From the NCBI RefSeq assembly GCF_003201935.1, contig NZ_QJJL01000002.1:868001-932000 (forward strand): a stretch of 64,000 nucleotides of DNA, in the 5' to 3' direction. The notes below the pieces were generated by a model. The model did not search any database and was not told where the DNA came from. It saw only the letters and a program-made list of their open reading frames with translations. Below are positions 17,546 to 26,864 of this stretch, in pieces. The translations under genes were made by a program, and so were the position numbers. This DNA is from Loktanella sp. PT4BL (GTDB lineage: Bacteria > Pseudomonadota > Alphaproteobacteria > Rhodobacterales > Rhodobacteraceae). The number at the start of each line of letters is the position of its first letter. Within the stretch, counting starts at the first letter, position 1.

Positions 17546-18955
17546 ATGACGATGTTTGTACTACCAAAGACTGCGACTATTGCGATATTGGCCGCAACCA
17601 TCGCTTCCAGCGGGTTCGCCCAGGATGTCCAGACAAAACAATATGATGACGGCGGTGTCTATGAAGGAACCTTCGTCGATGGCAAGCAGGATGGCACCGG
17701 CACCTACCGGCTTCCGAACGGGTATGAATACACCGGCCAGTGGGTTGCGGGTGAAATCCGCGGCCAAGGCAGAGCGATATTCCCCAACGGGTCTGTCTAT
17801 GAGGGGGCTTTTGTCGCAGGCAAGCCCGAAGGCCAGGGTCGAATCACATTTGCGGATGGTGGCACATTTGAAGGCGAATGGGTCGATGGCAACATTACCG
17901 GGCAAGGCATTGCCGAATATGCCAACGGTGTTGTCTACGAGGGTGAATTCCGCAATGCCATGCATAACGGCATCGGTACCATGACCAGCCCCGGCGGCTA
18001 TATCTATGAAGGTGCGTGGGTGAATGGCGAGAAGGAAGGTGAGGGCAAGATCACCTATCCGGATGGTGCCGTCTATGAAGGCACTCTCAGAGCCGGCGAA
18101 CGTGATGGCACCGGCACGATGACCATGGCGGACGGTCTGGTCTACACAGGCGAATGGGTCGATGGGCGCATTCAGGGTGCTGGCACACTCACGCAGCCCA
18201 ACGGTGATGTCTATGTGGCAAACTTCGTCGATGGCAAACGTGAAGGCGAAGGCGTGGCCACCTATTCCAACGGCGATGTCTATGAAGGGACCTTTGTGAA
18301 CGATCTGCGGCACGGCACAGGCACTTTCCGTGGTACAGATGGGTATGTTTATGTGGGTGAGTGGGTTGAAGGCCGCATTGAAGGCCAAGGCGAAGTGACC
18401 TATCCGGACGGCTCCGTTTACGTCGGCACCTTCGTGAACAGCCTTGCCGATGGCACCGGCAAAATCACCTATACGGACGGGTCAACCTATGAAGGCGAAT
18501 GGGACGCCGGCGTGATCAATGGTGTTGGTGTTGCAACGCTTGGCAACGGTCTGGTCTATGAGGGCGAGTTCCTGAATGCCCGCAACCACGGCCAAGGGAA
18601 AATGACCTATGCTGACGGCTATGTCTATGAAGGCCAGTGGTCCGAGGGCCAGCGCAACGGTCTGGGCCGGGCGGTTTATGCCGACGGCGCGGTCTATGTG
18701 GGCGAGTTCCTGAACGGACAGCGCAACGGTGAGGGTGAAATCACCCTGCCCGATGGCTTTACCTATGTCGGCCAATGGCAGGACGGTGTGATCAACGGCA
18801 CAGGTGTTGCGACCTATGCCAATGGCGACGTCTATGAGGGTGGCTTCGTCCGTGGCCGCCGCGAAGGCGAAGGCACGATGCGCTATGCCACAGGGCAGGA
18901 AAGCGTTGGCATCTGGTCAGACGGCGCTTTGGTGTCAGAGACAACCGGCAACTAA
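17546..18955 (+). CDS. secreted MORN-repeat protein, 18 repeats in alternating F/W pairs
   Basis: 469 residues: a signal peptide (about 1-25, ending SSGFA), then 18 MORN repeats of exactly 23 residues each (about 36-449) and a degenerate nineteenth. Each repeat follows G-x-x-Y-x-G-x-F/W...G-x-G. The residue after YxGx alternates F then W through repeats 1-8, is F in both 9 and 10, then alternates again to the end, so the array grew as 46-residue pairs with one slip. MORN arrays form extended beta sheets. A periplasmic or surface scaffold is inferred; binding partners are unknown. Confidence 0.9.
   Translation: MTMFVLPKTATIAILAATIASSGFAQDVQTKQYDDGGVYEGTFVDGKQDGTGTYRLPNGYEYTGQWVAGEIRGQGRAIFPNGSVYEGAFVAGKPEGQGRITFADGGTFEGEWVDGNITGQGIAEYANGVVYEGEFRNAMHNGIGTMTSPGGYIYEGAWVNGEKEGEGKITYPDGAVYEGTLRAGERDGTGTMTMADGLVYTGEWVDGRIQGAGTLTQPNGDVYVANFVDGKREGEGVATYSNGDVYEGTFVNDLRHGTGTFRGTDGYVYVGEWVEGRIEGQGEVTYPDGSVYVGTFVNSLADGTGKITYTDGSTYEGEWDAGVINGVGVATLGNGLVYEGEFLNARNHGQGKMTYADGYVYEGQWSEGQRNGLGRAVYADGAVYVGEFLNGQRNGEGEITLPDGFTYVGQWQDGVINGTGVATYANGDVYEGGFVRGRREGEGTMRYATGQESVGIWSDGALVSETTGN
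17651..18892 (+). repeat. 18 tandem 69-bp coding repeats (MORN array)
   Basis: DNA counterpart of the MORN array. Units are in strict 69-bp register but have diverged in base sequence, so the array is old and kept by protein-level selection rather than a recent expansion. The 138-bp pair is the larger unit, with the phase slip between units 9 and 10 (about 18203-18340). Confidence 0.85.
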
Positions 18956-18976
18956 AGACGTCAGACAACGAATTGC

Positions 18977-19011
18977 AAAGGGTCAGGGGTTTCTCTGGCC
19001 CTTTTGCTTTT
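18977..19011 (+). terminator. intrinsic terminator after the MORN gene
   Basis: AAAGGGTCAG (18977-18986) pairs with CTGGCCCTTT (18995-19004), one G-U pair, 8-base loop, followed by TGCTTTT. It sits 21 bases after the stop. The remaining bases to the cytochrome gene hold no further feature that I can see. Confidence 0.75.
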
Positions 19012-19252
19012 GTTCAGGTCGCATTGGAAATGCCAAGAGCTGCCAGTCTAAGCGCAGATAACCCAGCTCAGGGCCTCGCCGAAGACAGCCGTTCGTGCAG
19101 CATGCAGACCATCTCTATGACCGGACCACGGGCAAAGCTGCAAACGTCTGAGTGCGGCGCCTACGCATTGATAAAAATCAACACGCGATCATCAAGAACT
19201 ATCTAGCCTGAAATTTCATTGGAGAACTCATCTACTGGAATTGGAGAAGGCA

Positions 19253-19678
19253 ATGATCGACCATACAAAACGTTTTCTTTCGGCGATGGCAGTCATCCTT
19301 GCCATTCCTGGTGCGTCAGCCGCGCAAGAAATTGGAGAGGCGTCGTTTATGGCGAACTGCGCAGCTTGCCATGGTGCGGATGGAACCGGCAATGGCCCAA
19401 TTCTCGACTTCTTGAAGACCGCGCCCTCTGACCTGACGGGACTTTCAGAGCGAAATGGCGGGCAGTTTCCTTTCAAACGCGTTTATGAAGTCATCGCTGA
19501 CGCTGATCAGAACCGTGGTCATGGAACCAGCGAAATGCCAATCTGGGGAAACAGATTTAACGCTGATATCATTGCCCAAGAAGGGGAATTTGGGACTGGT
19601 CGTAGCGGAATGCCTACAGCACAAGCCCGTGTGCTTGAGTTGGTCTTCTATCTTGCGACAATCCAGGATCAACAGTGA
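19253..19678 (+). CDS. periplasmic class I cytochrome c
   Basis: 141 residues from the ATG at 19253, chosen because GGAGAAGG at 19242-19249 is its ribosome site. Signal peptide about 1-24 (ending GASAA). One heme-binding motif CAACH (Cys36, Cys39, His40). SEMPIWG and SGMPTAQ each offer a methionine as sixth heme ligand. Single-heme cytochromes of this type carry electrons in the periplasm, often as small domains associated with oxidases or dehydrogenases. No partner enzyme is adjacent. Confidence 0.88.
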   Translation: MIDHTKRFLSAMAVILAIPGASAAQEIGEASFMANCAACHGADGTGNGPILDFLKTAPSDLTGLSERNGGQFPFKRVYEVIADADQNRGHGTSEMPIWGNRFNADIIAQEGEFGTGRSGMPTAQARVLELVFYLATIQDQQ

Positions 19679-19780
19679 ACGCCCTTGCCACAGTGTAACT
19701 GGCTGAATGCGCCAAAAATCGCTCGGCGCAAAGCTTTCTGAAAGACCTGCACCCGTTGCCGCGTTTGATTATCACTGCCT

Positions 19781-21304
19781 CTAGACCTTTTCACCCGCTT
19801 CCAGCTTTTTGAGGAACCCGTCGGCTTCGGACAGGACTGTTTCGCGGCGGTCCTCGTCCATCCGGTCCCAGACGCGGTACATGTTGCCCATACGCGGGTT
19901 GCCCTCAAAACGGTCGCGGTGGCGGTCAAGGAAGTGCCAGTAGAGCAGGTTGAACGGGCAGGCCTTGTCGCCTGTCTTATCCTGCACGCGGTAGGCGCAG
20001 GCACCGCAGTGGTCGGACATTTTATGGATGTAGTTGCCTGACGAAATATAGGGTTTTGATGCGATGATCCCGTCATCGGCGAATTGGCTCATGCCGATCA
20101 CATTGGGGGCCTCGACCCATTCGTAGGCGTCGGCATAGACCGCAAGATACCATTCATGCACCTGCGCGGGGTCAATGCCGGCAAGCAGCGCAAAATTACC
20201 TGTCACCATAAGACGCTGGATATGGTGGGCGTAGGCCTCGGCCCTGGTTTGACCGATGGCCTTGGACATGCAGTTCATCCTGGTCTCACCGCCCCAGTAC
20301 ATCTCGGGCAGCGCACGGTCGTGGCCTAGCGCATTGCGGGCGGTGTAATCCGGCCCTTCGCGGAAATAGATGCCGCGCACATATTCGCGCCAGCCGATGA
20401 TCTGCCGGATAAAGCCTTCAACGGCATTCAGCGGCGCGTCACCGTCGCGGTAGGCCTGAGCGACTTTCTGGCAGACCTCCAGCGGATCAAGCAGGCCCGC
20501 ATTGATATAAAGCCCGACAACCGCGTGATAGAGAAAGCGGTTGTCATCAAGCATGGCATCCTGAAAGTCACCGAAATTGGGCAAACCGCCCTTGATCCAA
20601 TGGGCCAGATGCTGGCGCGCCTGTCCGGTGTCGGTGGCAAACCAGAAGGGTTCCAGATCGCCGAAGTTGTCACCGAAACGGTCCGCGACCAGCGCCAGCA
20701 CCTCTTTGGTCGTGTCGTCCGGCGTAAACTGCATCGGCCCGCCATAGGTCACCTGATCGGGGGCCGGTTTGCGGTTGTCGTGGTCGTAGTTCCACTTGCC
20801 ACCCTCGGGCTGATCGCCGTCCATCAGCAGGCCCGTTTTGCGGCGCATCTCGCGGTAGAAATACTCCATCCGCAACTGTTTGCGCCCCTCGGCCCAGTCA
20901 TCGAATTCCTGATGGGACGCGATAAAACGGGTGTCGGGCAGGCAGTGGGTTTTCAGCGGCATGTCCCCCAAGGCCGCGATAAGCCGCCATTCGCCCGGTT
21001 CGGTGTAGACGACACCAGCAGCGTTATGTTCGGACGCGCGGCGGATCAATTCGCCGGTGATAGAGCCGCTGTTGTGGGGATCATCCAGCGGGGTGTAGGC
21101 CACGGTCCAGCCATCATCGCGCAGGGTTTGCGCGAATTTGCGCATGGCAGCAAAAGTGAAGGCGATTTTCTTGGGGTGATGGGGCACGTAGGACGCTTCG
21201 TCCGCAACTTCGGCCATAACCACAACGTCTTGGGCCTTATCGCCTTTTTGCAGCACCGACAGGTTGGGCGAGAGCTGGTCACCCAGAACGAGAAGCAGCC
21301 TCAC
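19781..21304 (-). CDS. phrB: FeS-type cryptochrome/photolyase, putative (6-4) photolyase
   Basis: 507 residues of the deoxyribodipyrimidine photolyase-related family that includes Agrobacterium PhrB and Rhodobacter CryB. Those proteins bind FAD, a lumazine antenna and a 4Fe-4S cluster; PhrB repairs (6-4) photoproducts. Here the C-terminal cysteines are in place (HCGACAYRVQDKTGDKACPF) and a fourth in RMNCMSKAIGQTRAEAY. The N-terminal antenna domain begins LLLVLGDQLSPNLSVL. Its start overlaps the stop of the upstream SDR gene by four bases, so both are co-translated. A photoreceptor role as in CryB is an alternative. Confidence 0.92.
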   Translation of the reverse strand: MRLLLVLGDQLSPNLSVLQKGDKAQDVVVMAEVADEASYVPHHPKKIAFTFAAMRKFAQTLRDDGWTVAYTPLDDPHNSGSITGELIRRASEHNAAGVVYTEPGEWRLIAALGDMPLKTHCLPDTRFIASHQEFDDWAEGRKQLRMEYFYREMRRKTGLLMDGDQPEGGKWNYDHDNRKPAPDQVTYGGPMQFTPDDTTKEVLALVADRFGDNFGDLEPFWFATDTGQARQHLAHWIKGGLPNFGDFQDAMLDDNRFLYHAVVGLYINAGLLDPLEVCQKVAQAYRDGDAPLNAVEGFIRQIIGWREYVRGIYFREGPDYTARNALGHDRALPEMYWGGETRMNCMSKAIGQTRAEAYAHHIQRLMVTGNFALLAGIDPAQVHEWYLAVYADAYEWVEAPNVIGMSQFADDGIIASKPYISSGNYIHKMSDHCGACAYRVQDKTGDKACPFNLLYWHFLDRHRDRFEGNPRMGNMYRVWDRMDEDRRETVLSEADGFLKKLEAGEKV

Positions 21305-21963
21305 CAGACAATCTCCTGACCGGCGTAATCATAAAAGCCGCCGGTGTTGTCAGGGGTCAGGTTCGCGATGACGTTCAACAGGTTTTTCGCGGCGTCCTGT
21401 GGTTCCACGGTTTTGTGGCGGCCTGCATAATCCGCAGTAAATGATGTCGCGACCGTGCCGGGGTGGAGGGCTACGCAGATGGATTGCTTGTGTGACCTGC
21501 CCAGCTCGATTGCGGCGCCATGCACGATCTGGTTCAGCGCCGCCTTGGACGCGCGGTATGAATACCAGCCGCCGATCTTGTTATCCCCGATCGAGCCGAC
21601 CCGTGCCGAAAGCGTGGCGATCACCCCGCGGTCGTCTTTGGACAAAAGGCGCGCGGCGTGGCGCAGGATCAGCGCCGGACCGATGGCGTTGACGGTAAAG
21701 ACCGCTGCCATGTCCTCGGACTTGATCGCAGAGAGGGATTTCTCCGGTGTGCCCCAAAGCGGGGCAAGGATCCCAAGCGCGACGAAGATCAGGTCGAACG
21801 GGCCTTCTTGCGCCGCCATGCAGCGTTCTACCGAGGCCGGGTTGCCAACATCGAAGCCATCAATCGACCGTGACAGGCCGGTAACGTCCCAGCCATCGCC
21901 CTGTAGTTGGGCTGTGACCGCCGCCCCGATGCCGCCTGTTGCCCCGATCACCAATGCACGCAT
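21301..21963 (-). CDS. short-chain dehydrogenase/reductase
   Basis: 220 residues from the ATG before RALVIGATGGIGAAV. The Rossmann motif GATGGIG (about residues 6-12) and the catalytic YSYRASK (Tyr-x-x-x-Lys, with Ser in ATLSARVGSIG) are present; the family resembles the C-factor/CsgA-type SDRs. RBS GGAGAAG precedes the start. It overlaps the photolyase gene downstream, a pairing that suggests the SDR and photolyase are expressed together, possibly under light or oxidative stress; the substrate is unknown. Confidence 0.88.
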   Translation of the reverse strand: MRALVIGATGGIGAAVTAQLQGDGWDVTGLSRSIDGFDVGNPASVERCMAAQEGPFDLIFVALGILAPLWGTPEKSLSAIKSEDMAAVFTVNAIGPALILRHAARLLSKDDRGVIATLSARVGSIGDNKIGGWYSYRASKAALNQIVHGAAIELGRSHKQSICVALHPGTVATSFTADYAGRHKTVEPQDAAKNLLNVIANLTPDNTGGFYDYAGQEIVW

Positions 21964-22026
21964 GTTCTTCTCCTTTGACTTGCCGCGATTTAGCGCCACC
22001 TTTGGAAGGGACAAGGAGGAAGACCC

Positions 22027-22788
22027 ATGCGTCAGGTAATTCCACTGCTGGCCTTGCTGGCCACCCCTGCGGCGGCGCTGGAGCTGACGTTCCAGACGAG
22101 CTACGACCTCGCGCGGCCCTCCAGCCTTGATTACGACCCCACGTTCTGCGGCCTGTGGATTGCGAATGAAAGCCGCGAGGTACTGCTGGTGACCTTGCAG
22201 GGCGATGAATTGCGCCGCTTTCAAAGTGATCTGAACCGTATCAAGGCCGTGACTGTTGAGGATAATCACCTGCTGGTCGCGGACGGTTTCGGGAATTTCC
22301 AGCGGATCAGCAAGGATGGGGTGGCACTTGAGGCCCCTTTCGCATCAAGTCAGGGCTGGGCCGATACCGAAGGTATGGTGATTGATGACGATGGCATGAT
22401 CGTGACCGTCGAGGATGATCCCGAGCGGATGACTTGGCTGTCGCCCACAGGCCAAGTGGAGCGACAAATCAACACGATGTCCTTGAACCCGCCCCTGTCC
22501 GAGGCGCAAGGCATCGCACGGGACACGCGCACAGGGCATTTGCTGATCGTGGATGACATGGAAGGCACCAATAGCCTTTATGAATTCAACGCCGAAGGTG
22601 AACTGTTGGGCACCACGTCTCTGCTGCCGTATGGGCGGGACCCGGAAGGAATAGCGATCCGCCCCGGATCAAACCAGGTCTTTATCGCCTTTGACAGCGG
22701 CGCCAGCATTGCGGCCTTTGATTACCAGCCCACCCTGCCCGACGGTGCCCCGCCACTGCCACCGGAATCCGATTGCCTGATGTTTTAG
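22027..22788 (+). CDS. secreted SdiA-regulated/SMP-30-like beta-propeller protein
   Basis: 253 residues with a signal peptide (LLALLATPAAA, cleavage near residue 18). Repeating strands such as SSLDYDPTFCGLWIANES, GWADTEGMVIDDDG, EAQGIARDTRTGHLLIVDD and DPEGIAIRPGSNQVFIAFD are propeller blades with the E-G-x-x-x/D-P-E-G calcium-site flavour seen in SMP-30 and SdiA-regulated proteins. It is divergent from the SDR/photolyase pair (63 bp gap). Role unknown; a periplasmic binding or lactonase-like protein is plausible. Confidence 0.65.
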   Translation: MRQVIPLLALLATPAAALELTFQTSYDLARPSSLDYDPTFCGLWIANESREVLLVTLQGDELRRFQSDLNRIKAVTVEDNHLLVADGFGNFQRISKDGVALEAPFASSQGWADTEGMVIDDDGMIVTVEDDPERMTWLSPTGQVERQINTMSLNPPLSEAQGIARDTRTGHLLIVDDMEGTNSLYEFNAEGELLGTTSLLPYGRDPEGIAIRPGSNQVFIAFDSGASIAAFDYQPTLPDGAPPLPPESDCLMF

Positions 22789-22823
22789 GGCGTAATTTCC
22801 GCGCCCGGGATGGCATTTCGGGG

Positions 22824-22851
22824 TTTTCATCACGGAAATCGTGTCTATAGT
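22824..22851 (+). promoter_or_regulatory. putative promoter for the leucine leader and leuA
   Basis: TATAGT (22846-22851) makes a good -10; TTTTCA (22824-22829) is a weak -35 at 16 bp. Initiation 7 bases after the -10 would fall on or just before the ATG at 22859, so the leader peptide would have no 5' untranslated region. Confidence 0.45.
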
Positions 22852-22858
22852 CGCGCGC

Positions 22859-22939
22859 ATGATGAACCGTGCACATATCACTTCTGCTGCCTGCAAAGGG
22901 CTGCTTTCGCGCGACATCCTACTCCTTAGCTGCCTCTGA
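22859..22939 (+). CDS. leuL: leucine-rich leader peptide of leuA (attenuation)
   Basis: A 26-codon frame starting ATG-ATG and ending TGA. Six leucine codons occur, with a cluster near the end: DILLLSCL, written CTA CTC CTT and, after Ser-Cys, CTC just before the stop. CTA is rare in this genome. The stop codon lies inside the left arm of a perfect 10-bp hairpin. This is the layout of an amino-acid attenuator: stalling at Leu codons when Leu-tRNA is short would alter the hairpin and raise leuA expression. No ribosome site is visible, consistent with leaderless initiation. Confidence 0.7.
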   Translation: MMNRAHITSAACKGLLSRDILLLSCL

Positions 22940-22968
22940 GCGTGCCTGTCGGCGCGACCGCTCAGAGG
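22933..22968 (+). promoter_or_regulatory. attenuator hairpin between leader peptide and leuA
   Basis: CCTCTGAGCG (22933-22942) and CGCTCAGAGG (22959-22968) form a perfect 10-bp stem, with an inner GCC/GGC pair in the 16-base loop. No T-tract follows, so it may not be a simple intrinsic terminator; it could be a pause or anti-terminator element, or act through Rho or RNA decay. It lies 43 bp before the leuA start. Confidence 0.6.
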
Positions 22969-23011
22969 GTGAAACGCGCCAAGATATGCTAGGGACAAAA
23001 GGAATACCAAA

Positions 23012-24571
23012 ATGACCAAATCGAACGAAGTGTTGATTTTCGACACCACATTGCGCGACGGCGAGCAATCTCCGGGCGCGACCATGACCCATAACGAAAA
23101 GCTCGAAATCGCCGAACTGCTGGACGAGATGGGCGTTGATATTATCGAGGCGGGTTTCCCGATTGCCTCGGAAGGTGATTTTCAGGCGGTGAGCGAGATT
23201 GCGAAACTGTCGAAATCCGCCACTATTTGCGGTCTGTCGCGCGCCAACTACAAGGATATCGATCGCTGCTGGGAAGCAGTGAAACACGCGAAATCCCCAC
23301 GCATCCACACGTTTATCGGCACATCCCCGCTTCACCGTGCGATCCCGAACCTGACCATGGACGAGATGGCGGAGCGTATTCACGATACGGTCACCCATGC
23401 GCGCAACCTGTGTGACAACGTGCAGTGGTCGCCGATGGATGCGACACGGACCGAATGGGACTACCTGTGCCGTGTGGTCGAGATTGCGATCAAGGCGGGT
23501 GCCACCACGATCAATATTCCTGATACAGTTGGGTACACCGCGCCGCGCGAAAGCGCCGATCTGATCCGCCGCCTGATCGCAAATGTGCCGGGTGCGGATG
23601 ACGTGATTTTTGCAACCCACTGCCACAACGACCTTGGGATGGCGACCGCCAACTCTTTGGCAGCCGTCGAGGGTGGCGCGCGCCAGATCGAGTGTACGAT
23701 CAACGGTCTGGGCGAACGTGCGGGCAATACCGCGCTGGAAGAGGTCGTGATGGCGCTCAAAGTGCGCCATGACATCATGCCCTACACCACCAAGATCGAT
23801 ACGCGGAAGATCATGAATATCTCGCGCCGCGTGGCGACAGTGTCGGGCTTTGCGGTGCAGTTCAACAAAGCCATCGTCGGCAAGAACGCCTTTGCCCATG
23901 AAAGCGGCATTCACCAGGACGGGATGCTGAAAAACCGCGAGACTTTCGAGGTGATGAAACCCGAGGATGTGGGTCTGGCGGGGACATCCCTGCCCCTGGG
24001 CAAACATTCGGGCCGTGCAGCACTGCGTGCGAAACTGGCGGAGCTAGGGTTCGATCTTGCGGACAACCAGCTGAACGATATCTTTGTGCGCTTCAAGGAT
24101 CTGGCGGACCGTAAGAAGGAAGTCTTTGACGATGACCTGATGGCGCTGGTCTATCAAAACGACAGCGCCGAGGACCGGCTGAAGCTGAAATCCCTGCGTG
24201 TTGTCTGCGGCACCCAAGGCCCCCAGACAGCCGATATGGTGATGGAAATTGACGGCGCCGATGTTGAAACATCGGCCACAGGTGACGGTCCGGTGGATGC
24301 GACCTTCAACGCCGTCAAGGCGTTGTTCCCGCATGGTGCGCGCCTGCAACTGTATCAGGTCAGCGCAGTGACCGAGGGTACAGATGCGCAGGCGACAGTC
24401 TCGGTCCGGATGGAAGAAGAGGGCCGCATCGCGACGGGACAATCGGCCGATACCGATACCGTAGTGGCAAGTGCCAAAGCCTATATCAACGCGCTGAACC
24501 GCCTGCTTGTGCGCCGCGAACAATCAGAGCCTGGATATGACGTAAAGGGTGTCAGCTACAAGGACACCTGA
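23012..24571 (+). CDS. leuA: 2-isopropylmalate synthase
   Basis: 519 residues. It condenses acetyl-CoA with 2-oxoisovalerate, the first committed step of leucine synthesis, in the cytosol. The catalytic barrel begins VLIFDTTLRDGEQSPGAT with the metal-binding Asp and the RDGEQ motif; FATHCHNDLGMATANS supplies the metal-binding histidines, and NGLGERAGNTALEEVVMAL follows. The C-terminal regulatory domain (about 395-510) for leucine feedback is complete. RBS AAAAGGAAT precedes the ATG. Control by the leader peptide upstream is proposed. Confidence 0.97.
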   Translation: MTKSNEVLIFDTTLRDGEQSPGATMTHNEKLEIAELLDEMGVDIIEAGFPIASEGDFQAVSEIAKLSKSATICGLSRANYKDIDRCWEAVKHAKSPRIHTFIGTSPLHRAIPNLTMDEMAERIHDTVTHARNLCDNVQWSPMDATRTEWDYLCRVVEIAIKAGATTINIPDTVGYTAPRESADLIRRLIANVPGADDVIFATHCHNDLGMATANSLAAVEGGARQIECTINGLGERAGNTALEEVVMALKVRHDIMPYTTKIDTRKIMNISRRVATVSGFAVQFNKAIVGKNAFAHESGIHQDGMLKNRETFEVMKPEDVGLAGTSLPLGKHSGRAALRAKLAELGFDLADNQLNDIFVRFKDLADRKKEVFDDDLMALVYQNDSAEDRLKLKSLRVVCGTQGPQTADMVMEIDGADVETSATGDGPVDATFNAVKALFPHGARLQLYQVSAVTEGTDAQATVSVRMEEEGRIATGQSADTDTVVASAKAYINALNRLLVRREQSEPGYDVKGVSYKDT

Positions 24572-24595
24572 GGCAATCTGCACCGACTCAATAAA

Positions 24596-24629
24596 CAAAC
24601 GGCGATCCATTGACTTGGGTCGCCGTTTG
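24596..24629 (+). terminator. hairpin after leuA
   Basis: CAAACGGCGATCC (24596-24608) pairs with GGTCGCCGTTTG (24618-24629) with one bulged T. It lies 24 bases after the stop codon but has no clear T-tract. The remaining bases to mreB (24630-24878) are AT-rich and probably hold the mre promoter; I see no other gene there. Confidence 0.5.
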
Positions 24630-24812
24630 TCGTTCGGCGGCAAGGGTCATACAGATGACAGGACCCGATATCACACACGATGTTGCAAAAGTATAACCAA
24701 TGGGCATTTTGGGGCAAATTTTATCATTTTCAGATTGATAAATCACAAGTGGCAGATTGCCGCCGCGTTTCAAAAATGGAGGGCTTCTATCCCTTCGAGA
24801 GTGTCTTTATAA

Positions 24813-25916
<1,104 letters not shown>

Positions 25917-25940
25917 CAGATAGCGAGGGAATATCCGCCC

Positions 25941-26864
25941 TTGGCACGCGACAAGAATAGTGAAGACTTCATCGGCCCGATCCGCAGATTGCTGGTTGGG
26001 GTGTTGGTCTTGGCGCTTGTCGGTCTGTTTCTAGTCTGGCGGATCGACAGTCCGCGCGTCGAAAGGCTGCGCGCGGCCACCGTTGATGCCGTTGTGCCGT
26101 CTTTCAATTGGGCGATGGCCCCGATCACCGGTGCCGCCAATCTGGTGAGCGATTTCCAAAGCTATCAGCAACTGCGCGCCCAGAATCAGGATTTGCGCCG
26201 CGAGCTGCAACAGATGCGCGCGTGGCGCGAGGCCGCGCTACAGCTGGAACAGGAAAACGCGAAGCTGCTTGATCTGAATAACGTGAGCCTTGATCCGAAA
26301 CTCACTGTTGTCACGGGTGTCGTGATTACAGACAGCGGATCGCCGTTCCGCCAATCGGTTCTGGTGAATGTGGGCGCGCGCGACGGCATTCTTGATGGCT
26401 GGCCCACAATGGATGCCATCGGGCTGGTGGGCCGGATCGCGGGTGTCGGGCAAAACAGCAGCCGTGTGATGTTGCTGACAGATACCTCGAGCCGCATCCC
26501 AGTCACCATCCAACCCTCTGGTCAACGCGCTATTCTTGCCGGCGACAATTCCCTGAACCCGCCACTGGAGTTTCTGGAGGATGCAGCCCTTGTCCGGCCC
26601 GGTGACAGGGTTGTCTCGTCCGGTGATGGCGGTGTGTTTCCGGCTGATCTGTTGGTGGGTCAGGTTGCTTTGGGCACGGACAACCGGTTGCGGGTCCGTC
26701 TGGCGGCCGATTATCAAAGACTGGAATTCTTGCGTGTTCTGCGCTCGCAACCCCACGAACGCATCGGCGATCCGGGAAATCTGCTTGCGCCCGAGGCCGA
26801 GTTCTTTGGCCCCGCAGCCATCAACCCTGCCGCATTGAACGCATCGGAGTTTGGCGATGGCTGA
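25941..26864 (+). CDS. mreC: rod-shape-determining protein MreC
   Basis: 307 residues, starting at TTG (25941) with a GAGGG ribosome site; no ATG fits. One N-terminal membrane segment (LLVGVLVLALVGLFLVWRI), a coiled coil (about 65-110) and a periplasmic two-barrel domain with VTGVVITDSGSPFRQSVLVN and GIGLVGRIAGVGQNSSRVML minus its first residue. MreC bridges MreB to PBP2. Downstream mreD starts before its stop. Confidence 0.95.
   Translation: MARDKNSEDFIGPIRRLLVGVLVLALVGLFLVWRIDSPRVERLRAATVDAVVPSFNWAMAPITGAANLVSDFQSYQQLRAQNQDLRRELQQMRAWREAALQLEQENAKLLDLNNVSLDPKLTVVTGVVITDSGSPFRQSVLVNVGARDGILDGWPTMDAIGLVGRIAGVGQNSSRVMLLTDTSSRIPVTIQPSGQRAILAGDNSLNPPLEFLEDAALVRPGDRVVSSGDGGVFPADLLVGQVALGTDNRLRVRLAADYQRLEFLRVLRSQPHERIGDPGNLLAPEAEFFGPAAINPAALNASEFGDG

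Noticed and set aside
22919-24007. Long minus-strand frame across leuA
   Set aside because: Antisense shadow; leuA is certain from its motifs.
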